Part shown: positions 11,139-23,018 of the stretch, piece by piece | How positions within the stretch are numbered: the first letter of the stretch is position 1 | Layout of the letters: each line of letters opens with the position of its first letter | Assembly: GCA_031216915.1 (NCBI GenBank) | Contig: CM062290.1 | Location: 258,702,291 to 258,766,290 of the forward strand | Direction of reading: 5' to 3' | Length of the DNA: 64,000 nucleotides | From: Pictodentalium vernedei | Taxonomy: Eukaryota; Mollusca; Scaphopoda; Dentaliida; Dentaliidae | Position numbers and translations under genes: made by a program | The notes under the pieces: model-generated | What the model saw: only the letters and a program-made list of their open reading frames with translations | What the model was told of the DNA's origin: nothing | The model's database searches: none

Positions 11139-12400
11139 CTACAAACACCACTTGTGCCAGGCATACCCATATTGTTTTGCAGGAGGAAAGAATGATGTCT
11201 GAAGCTTCCTTCGAAATGCCTTGTGCCTTAAAGTGTTTCCGGATATAATACAAGCGCTCAGCTTTAAGTTTGGTAACAGTGGATGTGGCTTGCCTGTAAG
11301 GTGATTTTTCAGAAGTTTCTTGGTCTGTGGAAGTTTTAATGGTCGACTGGTCATCAACTGTAACAGTCTGGGGAGCCATATTTGAGTAGTCCACCAGGGA
11401 ACAAAGATTATTGCCTGATTGACCTTGTCTTCCTCTGCCTTTGCAAGAACTTTGGCAATACAACTGAAAGGATGAAAAAGAAAGGGCAAATGATCAGTCC
11501 AAGAAATGGAAAAAGCAAATGTATTGCAATCACGGTACCAGCTACAATACATGGGTAATTGGCAGTTTCTTTGTGAAGCAAACAAATGTATTGTGGGCTC
11601 AATGAAGATGTGAAGTTTCCACTGTGTTAGACTCCACTGACCATTAGCCCATTGGTTGTCTAAAATGCCACCCCATCCAGCAGAGGAGTCGGTACTAAGT
11701 GTGTGATCAGGTGAGGAAACCTGAAGTGGCTGTGAATTCAGTAAACGAACATAACCAATTCACCATGAAATTTCATTCTTGCTGTTTCTTGATAACTGAA
11801 TACTATGAGAATATGACTTGAATTTCTTCAAACCATTGGTTTTATCCCTTTCAAGTGATCTGTAGTACAAAGTATCTATATGTATAACCAAAAAAACAGC
11901 TGTATAGAGTCCAATGAGCCTCGCTACCATTCGAATAGTAGGGTTCTGGGCAGCCAAAACTGCCTTTGACTCTAACACAATAGTGTTGATCCTTTTCAAG
12001 GGGATACGGATGGTGAAAGTTCCTAAATTGATATGGCCCAGATATTAATTTCCCTTGTGTAATGTAAAACTGATTTTTCGAAATTAAGTTCAAAACCTAA
12101 TATATTGAAAAGATCTGCCATAGAGTGTGTGTCTTCACAGGCACCTTTCTCTGATTGGTTAATAGTGAGAGAATCATCTATATAGTATGTGCAATGAATT
12201 CCTGTACTATGCTGGTAGGAGAAAATTGGTTTCATGACCTTGGTGTACAAGCGGGGTGCGGAGGATAAGCCAAATGGTAAGTAGGTGAATTTATAAAGAA
12301 TTCCCCTCCAAGAAAATTTTAAATATTTCTGGTCGTGAGCACAGATTGGAATGCTGAAATGAGAATCTTAAGATCAATAGATGTTAAAAAATCATTAACC
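11139..12400 (-). pseudogene. DIRS-type reverse transcriptase/RNase H remnant
   Basis: Several frames must be combined by eye. At about 12390-12250 the translation shows the RT palm start (FLTSIDLK) and the block LPFGLSSAPR. The frame at 12023-12250 continues with the active-site motif YIDD (residues 23-26), then LGFELNFEKS. After a degenerate stretch, about 11700-11625 gives an RNase H start, LSTDSSAGWGGILDNQW. From about 11600 to 11139 a long frame carries the linker found between RNase H and recombinase in DIRS elements (IHLFASQRNCQLP, YCSWY, FSISW, IIFVPWW). An in-frame stop and frameshifts break the reading, and the part after the RNase H start looks deleted. Family assignment is confident. 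DIRS rather than Ngaro or PAT is not settled. Confidence 0.8.
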
Positions 12401-12410
12401 TGGATCAGTT

Positions 12411-12567
12411 GCTACCGGATCCTATTTTAGCAGTAAAGCAGAACTTGTTTACCACTGTAAAGAAGCCCTGGCCCACTTCCACTGGTTCCCTCAGCCAAAC
12501 ATATTACCATTGGTTAGTCCCTCAGCTAACATAATGTCTGTATCAGGTCAGCACTATTCACAATGAA
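12411..12567. repeat. Dispersed repeat fragment (TCCTATTTTA.CAGTAAA type)
   Basis: TCCTATTTTAGCAGTAAAGC and GTTTACCACTGTAAA resemble sequences near 30085-30140 and 41545-41610, where the palindrome CTGTTTACTGCAGT.AACAG is clearer. Probably part of an old SINE-like or MITE family. Confidence 0.4.
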
Positions 12568-12800
12568 AGTGTCAATGACACTGTAGCTCAACTTGTGTAA
12601 GACATGTACATGCATAGCGTATGACACAGCAATGACACATATCTAGGTAAAGACCTGATAACAAAGGAACATGTAAAGTTCTGTAAAGGTCTGTACATAA
12701 ATACTGACCATAGCCTGTAACAAATGTACAGGTAAAGTATTGTAAAGGTGGGTGACAGTTAATGCAGAAAAGCTATTAGCCCAGCTTTAGTCTGCTGTCC
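12568..12800 (+). mobile_element. Family B element, 5' end fragment
   Basis: The 5' hairpin AGTGTCAATGACACT (12568-12582) and the subterminal AGCTCAACTTG (12585-12595) are intact. The tandem body and 3' hairpin that should follow are missing; only short repeats of GTAAAG and CATGTACA follow. Confidence 0.6.
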
Positions 12801-13132
12801 TTAATGCAATCTAATTTTAGAAAATATTGTTTATAATTAATAACCGGGGACATATCAATTCTGATATCTTAACAACAAGCACAGCCTCGCTTCCTGTGGG
12901 AAGGACATTGACATTGAAAATTCAAAATTTCAAGCAGCAAGTTTTCCCATTAATACATCACTGCGAAAAAAACAGAGGGTGCTTAATTAAGTTCCATTGA
13001 TAGAAATTTAACCAATTCAGTCTTGTGTGACAGAGCACAATCAAGAAGCAATTGGTGTAATTCTTGATGAATTATGGAAAAACATTTGCTGCCTCAAATT
13101 TTGACATCAGTGTGCAAAGGTTAAGCAATGAA
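12801..13132. repeat. Eroded TTAA-type MITE
   Basis: CAAGCAGCAAGTTTTCCC, AACCAATTCAGTCTTGTG, GACAGAGC and ATTTTGACATCAGTGTGC match, in order, the blocks of the MITE at 31709-31913. Here the right palindrome arm is lost. Confidence 0.5.
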
Positions 13133-15622
13133 AGTGTCAATGACACTGTAGATTAACTTGTGTGTTGTGTTTGATGAAAAGATTAATGTTCAATGTTTAT
13201 GAAAGGATTATGAAATAAGACAAGAATTGTGATAATTGGGAATATGTTCATTTCTGTTCCCTGTATGCTATGTTTTTGATAAAAATAATATGAGGTGAAT
13301 ACTGAACTAAAGAGCTGAGGGGTGGGTTAATATGACCTCACAGTTAATGTATGTGGCGCTCACAGTTAACGTATATCAATGAAAGTTACCAAGTTACAGT
13401 GAAATTATTCCAAAACGAGTCATCCTGTCAAGTTACATTGAAATCCCTTCATAAATATGGCATGTAGACTGTGCTAAAGGTTTTTGGGCTTCGGGCCCCT
13501 GTAGCCGTCAGTTTCCCAATTGCGTCCAAAGGGGACGTTCTCATCTAGACATTATATGAAGTCAACCTACCAAGTTACAATGAAATCCCTTCATAAAAAT
13601 GACCTGTTGACTGTGCTAAAGGTTTTGGGGTTTTGGGCTCGGGCAGCCATCAAGGCTGAATGATCGCGACCAAAAGGGGACATTCTCATCTAGACATTAT
13701 TTGGAGTCATCCTACCAAGCTACAATGAACTCCCTTCATAAATATCACCTGTAGACTGTGCTAAAGGTTTTTGGGCTTCAGGCCCCTGTAGCCGTCACAG
13801 TTGCCTAATGGTGTCCAAAAGGGGCTGTTCTCATCTTGACATTATATGAAGTAAAACCTACCAAGTTACAATGAAATCCTTCATAAATATGAACTGAAGA
13901 CTGTGCTAAGGGTTTTCGGGCTTTGGGCTTGGGCAGCCATCATGGTTGAATGATCGCAACCAAAAGGGGACTTTCTCATCTGGGCATCATCTCGAGTGAT
14001 CGTACGAAGTTACAATGAAATCCCTTCATAAATATGACCTGTACACTGTGCTCAAGATTTTCGGGCTTCGGGCACCTGTAGCCATCACAGTTGGCCAATC
14101 ACGACCAAAAGGGGATGTCATCATTTAGGCATTATATGGAGTCAACCTAACAAGTTACAATGAAATCCTTCCATAAATATGACCTATAGACTATGCTAAA
14201 GGTTTTTGGGCTCGGGCAGCCATCAAGGCTGAATGATCGCGACCAAAAGGGGATGTTCTTATCTAGACATTATTTGGAGTCATCCTACCAAGCTACAATG
14301 AAATCCCTTCATAATTATGACCTGTAGACTGTTCTAAAGGTTTTCGGGCTTCGGGCCCCTGTAGCTGTCACAGTTGCCCAATCATGTCCAAAAGGGGATG
14401 TTCTCATCTAGACATTATATGAAGTCAACCTACCAAGTTATAATGAAATCCCTTCATAAATATGACCTGTAGACTGTGCTAAAGGTTTTCGAGCTTCGGG
14501 TTCGGGCAGCCATCATGGTTGAATGATCGCAACCAAAGGGAACAATCTCATCTGGGCATCATCTGGAGTGATCCTATGAAGTTACACTGAAATCCCTTTA
14601 TAAATATGACCTGTAGACTGTGCTCACGGTTTTCGGGCTTCGGGCACCTGTAGCCATCACAGCTGACCAATCACAGCCAAAAGGGGATGTCATCTCATCT
14701 AGGCATTATATGGAGTCAACCTAACAGGTTACAATGAAATCCTTCCATAAATATGACCTTTTGCCTATGCTAAAGGTTTTTGGGCTCGGGCACCCATCAA
14801 GGCTGAATGATCGCGATCAAAATGGGACGTTCGCATCTAGACATTATTTGGAGTCATCCTACCAAGTTACAATGAAATCCCTTCATAAATATGACCTGAA
14901 GACTGTGCTAAATGTTTTCGGGCTTTGGGCCCCTGTAGCCATCACAGTTGCCCAATCAGGACCAAAAGGGGACTTTCTCATCTAGACATTATATGATGTC
15001 AACCCACCAAGTTACAATGAAATTCCTCAATAAATATGACCTGTAGACTGTGCTAAAGGTTTTCGGGTTTTGGGCTCGGGCAGTCGTCATGGTCGGCAGA
15101 TCACGCCCAAATGGGGAAATTCTCATCTAGACATCATAAGGAGTCATCGTATCAAGTTACAATGAAATCCGTCCATATTAAACATGACCTGCAGACTGTG
15201 CTAAAAGTTTTTGGGTTTTGGGCTTGGGCAGCCATCATGGTTGACAGATCATGCTCAAAAGGGGACGTTCTCATCTAGGCATTATACAGAGGCATCCTAC
15301 CAAGTTACAATGAAATCCCTTCATAAATACGACCTGTAGACTGTGCTAATTGTTTTCGGGTTTTGGGCTCGGGCAGCCATACCGGTTGACCGATCGCGAC
15401 CAAAAGGGGACTTTATCAACTAGACATGACCTCAAACCTGCATGTGAAATTTCGTGACGATCAGACAAGAACTGCAGGGTGTAGCCCGTGCTAAAGGAAA
15501 ATGTGAACAGACTCATAGACTCACAGACTAACAGACTCACAGACTAACAGACTCACAGACTAACAGACTTCCGCACGCGTGATGGCAATAGCTTATCTTG
15601 ACTATGTTAAGTTAAGCTAAAA
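13133..15622 (+). mobile_element. Family B hairpin-capped tandem-repeat element (copy 2)
   Basis: The 5' hairpin AGTGTCAATGACACT (13133-13147) leads into a long array of about 14 monomers, roughly 145 bp each. They are marked by TACCAAGTTACAATGAAATC, CCCTTCATAAATATGACCTG and TTCTCATCTAGACATTAT. Some neighbouring monomers alternate between two sub-types (GGGCTCGGGCAGCCATCA and GGGCCCCTGTAGCCGTCA), so there is a two-monomer higher-order pattern. The array ends with ACAGACTCACAGACTA repeats. The 3' hairpin at 15590-15618 pairs AGCTTATCTTGA with TTAAGTTAAGCT. Confidence 0.82.
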
Positions 15623-16410
15623 ATGAATTGGAATAATTTGGGGACATGCAAATATACTTCTTACTTTTGAAAAACAATGTTAGCTACTTTATCTTATATA
15701 TCAAATGAGATAGAGTACAGCAGCTGCGGATTGGTCACTTTCCATAGGTGGACAATATTTCCAGAGATGCAATAATAACACTAATTTTATGAATAATCAT
15801 CAAAAATTTAATTAATGAAGAACCAGGTACTACCCGGTGCTTTATTAATTAAAATTTTGCTGATGATGATTTTTATTACCTGGTAAATACATCACTGCCC
15901 ACACATGAATTACGACAATCCCACAGCAACTGATCTGTTTTATAGAAATGCTAATTTATCTCCAAAATAAGGAAAATAACCAAATTCCTCTTCATTGTAT
16001 ACTGCTGTTAACTGAATGTTTGAATTTACTGACAATGATGCTATTCAATTTACAGGGTCCCCCTGTACTAATAATCTAGCAATCAAGCAAGGGTCCCAAG
16101 GGGTCAGAAGTACTTACCTGACACCTGGCAAAGCCTCCTGAATCTTCACAAAGAGATTTCTTAAACACTTTACCTAACACGAAAGGTAGACGACACTTGC
16201 AAACAAAATTCTTGAACAAGGCCACACAAAGTAGATCTTGTTTCTCAGGCCATTTTTTGTAAAATTGCATGTGGGCGGGCAGTTTTTTATTTTATTTTTT
16301 TTTATTTTTGTAATTATTTCTTTGCCATCAAAATTTCATACATGGATTGAGTTTTTTTTTATGTTGTATGCCTCATAATCTACAGAATACCATGGGTTGT
16401 GGTGCATTTC
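15623..16410. other. No gene seen; inverted repeat at 15794-15878
   Basis: An imperfect palindrome around 15837 pairs AATTAAT.AAG..CC.GGTA with TACCCGGTGCTTTATTAATT and extends through AATCATCA / TGATGATT. The rest is AT-rich. A minus frame at 16076-16270 shows no recognisable domain. Confidence 0.45.
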
Positions 16411-16480
16411 GTCCCTTGAGAACATGAAGGCTTGCTTTGCAATGCTAAAGCATTGCAAAGCCTTATTGCACTCAAGGGAC
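16411..16480. repeat. 70-bp palindrome
   Basis: Arms begin GTCCCTTGAG and end CTCAAGGGAC. The inner stem TTTGCAATGCT-AA-AGCATTGCAAA is perfect. This is probably the core of a fold-back MITE next to the TTAA MITE that follows. Confidence 0.65.
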
Positions 16481-16499
16481 AAATTTATCACCTTAGGTA

Positions 16500-16774
16500 A
16501 AATATCATTTAATCTTCATTTTTTTTAAGTTTGCATCGTTATAAAAAGAGAGCATGCGGCAACCAAAATGACCATGGAATAGGGCCTGAGAAACAGATTT
16601 TTTACTTTTTTGTGGCAAACACATAACTTATGACTCCTCATTGGCATGGGGCTCAACGAGCATGTTCCAATGAGGGGTCATAAGCTTTGTTTTGAGACAA
16701 ATAAGGAAAACTGAATGGTGATTTTTGCAAATAGAGATGGCTGGTTTTGGCCGTTACATTGGGTAAAGGGTTAA
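16500..16774. mobile_element. TTAACCCTTTACC-type palindromic MITE (copy 1)
   Basis: The right end TTGGGTAAAGGGTTAA (ending 16774) and a central palindrome around 16640 (TTATGACTCCTCATTGG against CCAATGAGGGGTCATAA) match the complete copies at 18905-19154 and 30913-31162. The left end is eroded and its position is approximate. Confidence 0.6.
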
Positions 16775-16799
16775 AATAATTAGTCACCTTTTATTTACA

Positions 16800-17012
16800 T
16801 TTACTGTTTTCTCACAAAAAGGGTCTGACAGGAGGTTGTAAACAAGATTTGAACAAAATCACAATGAAATGTCACAACAAGCACCATCACAACAGCACAA
16901 TCTGGTGAGCTAAAAAAAAAGAAGTGTGATGGGGGTGGGGGGAAACTTAATCTGAACAAAGTCACAAACTGAAGTCACAACAATCACCATCACTGCAGCA
17001 CATGTCCACTGA
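16800..17012 (+). repeat. Family A element tail fragment
   Basis: GAACAAAATCACAATG, TGTCACAACAAGCACCATCA and CTGGTGAGCTAAAAAAA follow each other, then a second similar block. Compare the tails of the family A copies near 36095-36130 and 38695-38740. The 3' hairpin is not clear. Confidence 0.5.
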
Positions 17013-17198
17013 TTAGGCTTTATTTAGAGTACTTGTTAACTGGAAGTTCACATAAACTCATATCAGCTTTCAATCTTACTACATGCACATTGTTTGTACA
17101 CAAAACAGTGACTGTAGTTGTACTGTCTTTCATATGTTCGATAAAAAATAAATTACAACTTAACCCAGTTTGTTTAATAAAATATGGAATGTACATAT

Positions 17199-17354
17199 AC
17201 AGAATCACACTTATGTTTGAATGGGTGAACGATTACGTGACGAGAGCCAGTGGCGCAGGGATACCACGAGAGCCAGTAGGCTCGAGTGGTATCCCAGCGC
17301 CACACGTTCTCGTCTAGTAATCGTTCACCCATTCAAACATAAGTGTGGTTCTGT
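17199..17354. repeat. Long palindrome, about 156 bp
   Basis: The left arm (from ACAGAATCACAC) and right arm (to GTGTGGTTCTGT) are complementary over most of about 75 bp each. This includes GTTTGAATGGGTGAACGATT and its complement. Inner blocks TGGCGC / GCGCCA and GGATACCAC / GTGGTATCC meet at a TAGGCTCGAG-type loop. On paper it could form a long hairpin. No flanking target duplication was found. Copies elsewhere in the window were not seen. Confidence 0.75.
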
Positions 17355-18904
17355 ATTTATTACACACCCAAACCCCAAAAAGAATTCACTGTAATTAATT
17401 GCTAATTGAATTAAATGGTCGTCGATTTGAATATCTGAAAGGATTTTAACGGGAAATGGGCAGTTTTGAGAAACAGTCTTGAATCTTTGACCTTGCCACC
17501 TGTAGAATCGCTGTTGGTTCATCATGGTTTTTCATAAAAAAATATTGGTACGAACACTCAAAACTCAAAAGATTGCATTCAACATCAGACATCATAAATT
17601 ATGAGCTCCGAAATGTGTTTTGAAAAGTGTGTGTGCAGGCATCATTGTATCTGGAGGATGGAAAATGTACAAGGATTTCAATTTAAATATGGTGTCTCTG
17701 GAGTTAGTAATGGATCAAACATTTCGTTATGAGAATCGGTAATTCCGACAGATAAATAGACCCAATGGTTCTCATTTGTTATGTTCCACTGAATGCTGCA
17801 AACTATAAGAACCAGACTTCCACGTGATCTTGTGAATGCGAAGGGTACTTTTTATCGGAACGCACTAGAGCTTCCCGGTTAAAATTGTCACATGCCCCTA
17901 AAATCCATGTGATCATGACAATTACAGTTACAGGTGTGTAATAAAGAACAAGGAATACTACAGTTCAGTAGTTTCAAGTCCTTCAGTGTGGGGGTGTGCT
18001 GGGCAGATGTGAACTATCATAGCAATCTTTCAGATATCCTTTCTTGATGCTGTCTTTCTTTTTAATCTATGTCAAGAGAGTACTGGCTGGAATACTAAAG
18101 CGCCTCATGATTTCTGCCTTAGTTTTCTGTCATTCTACCATTAGTATAGCCTCGTATTTTGTTTCTCTCCTTTTTGTTGCAAGTTTCCTTTACACTCCTT
18201 TTCCATCTGTAGAAGATTCTCTCTTAGATGGGGTGTCCATCGGTTTTTTCATTGTTGACTTCTTCTGAATTTTGCTTCTCTCTTAAAAATAATGATGCTA
18301 GGGTTTCCATTTTTCATCAAAAGGAGTCAACACCGTACAATGTCTATTCTGATACTCAAAGAATGTCACATTTCACCCCATTTCAAGTTATCAAATCCTA
18401 ATTTACTTGACCTGCTCATTTGGGACCAGGCTATATCGAGTTATACCCACTATTTGAGTTATCCATGTTCAACTTAATAAAGTTTTTTTTAATACTAAAT
18501 TGCACATACATTTTTTTGGAACTAATGCCAAATTTCATGTTATCAAGGTTAATCGAGATAACCAATTTTGAATTAACGAGTTTCGACCAGACCTGTTAAC
18601 TCTCCAGGTTTCACCGTGAGTCTCCCGGTTTGAGGCACCAACCCACGCTCTCACGGTCACATCCTATTTTCTCCCCATTTGACACTTTTCAAAATAGTTG
18701 TCCTGTTCTATTTTGAAAATTAAACAAGTTGGTCACGATAATGACGATATATAAATTTATAATGCAGAATGCTTGTTGGAAACGATAATTTATCAAAGAT
18801 ACACATTGAGTTTTACCAATGAGTTCTGAGAATTCCCATGTTGTTGATGGAAAAGTCATGGAAATCGAAAGTAGCTTTTCGAAAACGAGTGTATTATAGT
18901 GTTT
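17355..18904. other. No gene seen
   Basis: AT-rich sequence with no convincing exon. The block around 18590-18680 (GACCAGACCTGTTAACTCTC) is related in inverted form to 28600-28710, so it is an old dispersed repeat. Confidence 0.45.
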
Positions 18905-19154
18905 TTAACCCTTTACCCAATGAATCGGCCGCATCCGCCCGCATAATATGAAAATTCAGCAGTTGAAAAAATATTATTTTTAAAAAAATTTCAACAAAAC
19001 CATATCATGTGACCCCTCATTGGAACGAGCTCGTCGAGCTCGTTACAACGAGGGGGTCACATGATATGGTTTTGTTGAAATTTTTTGAAAAATTTGAAAA
19101 AATGATATTTAAAATAATAAATTTTGATATCGTCTGTGTTGGGTAAAGGGTTAA
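18905..19154. mobile_element. TTAACCCTTTACC-type palindromic MITE (copy 2, complete)
   Basis: Ends are TTAACCCTTTACCCAA and its inverted form TTGGGTAAAGGGTTAA. The centre is a long hairpin: TTTCAACAAAACCATATCAT and GTGACCCC pair with their complements, and the loop region contains AACGAGCTCG.CGAGCTCGTT. TTAA at both ends could be the target site. A small open frame on the minus strand is incidental. Confidence 0.75.
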
Positions 19155-19525
19155 AGACATTATTTTCGTAAAGCCATGCTTGACTGGGACGTTTTGTCCC
19201 CAAGGTTTTTGGAGCAAGGAAGAAGACCCAATTATTATTATTACCTGATGTGATCCCTGCAAAAATAGCTGCTCAAAAATAAATATGAATTAATGCCCCC
19301 GAGTTGTAATATCCAGTTTGATCCACGCTACATGAAAGACTGTTTTGAAAACAAAACAAGGGAGAGCCATATTGTTTACAACAATGGGGACACATTATGT
19401 GCTCCAGGGCGGTCAAATTAAATATAGTTTGTGTTTTTATCAAATGGATTGTATGCCAAATATATTCTCATATATATATGGCTACGTGAAATTAAAATTA
19501 TATAAACTTGAAATATAAATTAAAT
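19155..19525. other. No feature recognised
   Basis: AT-rich, non-coding sequence between the MITE and the family A element. Confidence 0.4.
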
Positions 19526-19766
19526 AACAAGAGGCCCCAAGGAGCCTTAATCGCTCACCGGCCAAAGTGGTTCAAAGAAGTATTTGGGGTCACATTCAGT
19601 TAGACATGGTTCATCAACACTACAAAGGAATGAAGTCATGAGACAAATTTTATGGAACTAGTGACATGGCTTGAACAAACTTGAATCTTACCTGCATACC
19701 AAATATCAAAAGCATTCATCTGCTGGATCTGAAGAAGAAGATTTTTTAAAGAAAATTTCTAATTTT

Positions 19767-21835
19767 GAACTAAGTTATCATTCGGGCTCCCACAGTGAGC
19801 CCAAATATGAACCCAGGGACTTGGCTTGAACAAACTTGAATCTCACCTCCTAAGGATGCTGCATGCCAAATATCAAAACATTTCGACTGCTGAATCTGAA
19901 GAAGAAGATTTTTTAAAGGAAAATTCTTCATATTGACTAAGTTATAATTCGGGCTCCCACAGGGAGCCCAAATATGGCCCGTAAGCATGGTGCATACCCA
20001 ATATCAAAAGATTCTGCCTGCTGGATCTTGAGAAGAAGATTTTTAAAGAAATTTGCCTGAAATGCACTAAGTTCAAATTGGGCTCCTACACTGAGCCCAA
20101 ATATGAACCCAGGGGGCCGATTTGAACAAACTTGAATCAGATCCACCCCACAATGTTGCATATCAAATATCAAAAGATTCTGTCTGCTGAATCTCACCCC
20201 CCTAAGGATGCTACACACCACATATCAAAACATTCCGACTGCTGGATCTGAAGAAGAAGATTTTTTAAGAAAATTCCTCATTTTTGAACTAAGTCACAAT
20301 TCAAGCTCCCACAGTGAGCCTAAATATGGACCTAGGGACATGGCTTGAACAAACTTGAATTTCACACCCCTAAGGAGGCTGCATACCAAATATCAAAACA
20401 TTCCGACTGCTGGATCTGAAGAAGAAGATTTTTAAAGAAAATTCCTCATTTTGAACTAAGTTATCATTCGGGCTCCCACAGTGAGCCCAAATATCAAAAC
20501 ATTTCGACTGCTGAATCTGAAGAAGAAGATTTTTTAAAGGAAAATTCTTCATATTGACTAAGTTATAATTCGGGCTCCCACAGGGTGCCCAAATATGGCC
20601 CCAGGGACTTGGCTTTAACAAACTTGAATCTCACCCCCCCTAAGCATGGTGCATTCCCAATATCAAAAGATTCTGCCTGCTGGATCTTGAGAAGAAGATT
20701 TTTAAAGAAATTTGCCTGAAATGCACTAAGTTCAAATTGGGCTCCTACACTGAGCCCAAATATGAACCCAGGGGGCCGATTTGAACAAACTTGAATCAGA
20801 TCCACCCCACAATGTTGCATATCAAATATCAAAAGATTCTGTCTGCTGAATCTCACCCCCTTAAGGATGCTACACACCACATATCAAAACATTCCGACTG
20901 CTGGATCTGAAGAAGAAGATTTTTTAAGAAAATTCCTCATTTTTGAACTAAGTCACAATTCAAGCTCCCACAGTGAGCCTAAATATGGACCTAGGGACAT
21001 GGCTTGAACAAACTTGAATTTCACACCTCTAAGGAGGCTGCATACCAAATATCAAAACATTCCAACTGCTGGATCTGAAGAAGAAGATTTTTAAAGAAAA
21101 TTCCTCATTTTGAACTAAGTTATCATTCGGGCTCCCACAGTGAGCCCAAATATGAACCCAGGGACTTGGCTTGAACAAACTTGAATCTCACCCCCTAAGG
21201 ATGCAGCATGCCAAATATCAAAACATTTCGACTGCTGAATCTGAAGAAGAAGATTTTTTAAAGGAAAATTCTTCATATTGACTAAGTTATAATTCGGGCT
21301 CCCACAGGGAGCCCAAATATGGCCCCAGGGACTTGGCTTTAACAAACTTGAATCTCACCCCCCTAAGCATGGTGCATACCCAATATCAAAAGATTCTGCC
21401 TGCTGGATCTTGAGAAGAAGATTTTTAAAGAAATTTGCCTGAAATGCACTAAGTTCAAATTGGGCTCCTACACTGAGCCCAAATATGAACCCAAGGGGCC
21501 GATTTGAACAAACTTGAATCAGATCCACCCCACAATGTTGCATATCAAATATCAAAAGATTCTGTCTGCTGAATCTCACCCCCCTAAGGATGCTACACAT
21601 CACATATCAAAACATTCCGACTGCTGGATCTGAAGAAGAAGATTTTTTAAGAAAATTCCTCATTTCTGAACTAAGTCACAATTCAAGCTCCCACAGTGAG
21701 CCTAAATATGGACCTAGGGACATGGCTTGAACAAACTTGAATTTCACACCCCTAAGGAGGCTGCATACCAAATATCAAAACATTCCGACTGCTGGATCTG
21801 AAGAAGAAGATTTTTAAAGAAAATTCCTCATTTTG
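19767..21835 (+). repeat. Higher-order repeat inside family A copy 1 (three units)
   Basis: The GAACTAAGTTATCATTCGGG junction recurs at 19767, 20453 and 21112, and the equivalent site (one base changed) at 21835. The spacings are 686, 659 and 723 bp. The 723-bp unit is full. The first unit lacks about 37 bp near 19978. The second lacks 64 bp near 20490, between two CAAATAT copies. Each unit consists of several diverged monomers in the same order. Confidence 0.85.
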
Positions 21836-22019
21836 AACTAAGTTATAATTCGGGCTACCACAGTGAGCCCAAATATGAACCCCGGGACTTGGTTTGAACA
21901 AACTTGAATCTCACCCCCCTAAGCATGCTGCATACCCAATATCAAAAGATTCTGCCTGCTGGATCTTGAGAAGAAGAATTTTAAAGAAATTTGCCTGAAA
22001 TGCACTAAGTTCAAATTTG

Positions 22020-23018
22020 GGTTCCTATACTGAGCCCAAATATGAACCCAGGGGGCCGATTTGAACAAACTTGAATCAGATCCATCCCACAATGTTGCAT
22101 ATCAAATATCAAAAGATTCTGTCTTCTGGATCTCGAAAAGATTTTTTAAGAAATTTGCCTGAAATGCACTAAGTTCGAATTCGAGCTTCTATAGTGAGCC
22201 CAAATATGAATCCAGGGGGCCGATTTGAACAAACTTGAATCAGATCCGCCCCACAATGTTGCATACCAAATATCAAAAGATTCTGCCTGCTGGATCTGGA
22301 GAAGAAGATTTTTAAAGAAATTTGCCTGAAATGCACTAAGTTCAAATTTGGGTTCCTATACTGAGCCCAAATATGAACCGAGGGGGGGCGATTTGAACAA
22401 ACTTGAATCAGATCCACCCCACAATGTTGCATATCAAATATCAAAAGATTCTGTCTGCTGGATCTTGAGAAGAAGACTTTTTAAGAAATTTGCCTGAAAT
22501 GCACTAAGTTCAAATTTGGGTTCCTATACTGAGCCCAAATATGAACCCAGGGGGCCGATTTGAACAAACTTGAATCAGATCCATCCCACAATGTTGCATA
22601 TCAAATATCAAAAGATTCTGTCTTCTGGATCTCGAAAAGATTTTTTAAGAAATTTGCCTGAAATGCACTAAGTTCGAATTCAAGCTTCTATAGTGAGCCC
22701 AAATATGAATCCAGGGGGCCGATTTGAACAAACTTGAATCAGATCCGCCCCACAATGTTGCATACCAAATATCAAAAGATTCTGCCTGCTGGATCTGGAG
22801 AAGAAGATTTTTTAAGAAATTTGCCTAAAATGCACTAAGTTCAAATTTGGGTTCCTATACTGAGCCCAAATATGAACCCAGGGGGGCGATTTGAACAAAC
22901 TTGAATCAGATCCACCCCACAATGTTGCATATCAAATATCAAAAGATTCTGTCTGCTGGATCTTGAGAAGAAGACTTTTTAAGAAATTTGCCTGAAATGC
23001 ACTAAGTTCAAATTTGGG
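22020..23018 (+). repeat. Second higher-order repeat, about 499 bp x 2
   Basis: TCCATCCCACAATGTTGCAT starts at 22081 and again at 22580. The neighbouring three monomers repeat in the same order, with a distinctive shortened monomer (CTTCTGGATCTCGAAAAG). Confidence 0.8.

Larger units (their letters stand above)
10026..12410 (-). mobile_element. Degenerate DIRS-like (tyrosine-recombinase) retrotransposon
   Basis: Reading the minus strand from high to low coordinates gives the order known for DIRS-type elements: reverse transcriptase, RNase H, a linker domain, then a tyrosine recombinase. Stops and frameshifts interrupt every part. No gag and no intact termini are seen, apart from a possible inverted duplication at 9377-9744. 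The component pseudogenes are listed separately. Confidence 0.8.

Noticed and set aside
13133-15620. Array resembling a CRISPR locus
   Set aside because: The repeats are contiguous diverged monomers with no unique spacers, the context is eukaryotic and there are no cas genes.
18044-18268. Hydrophobic open frame as a small membrane protein
   Set aside because: T-rich DNA gives hydrophobic codons by chance; there is no supporting context or splice signal.
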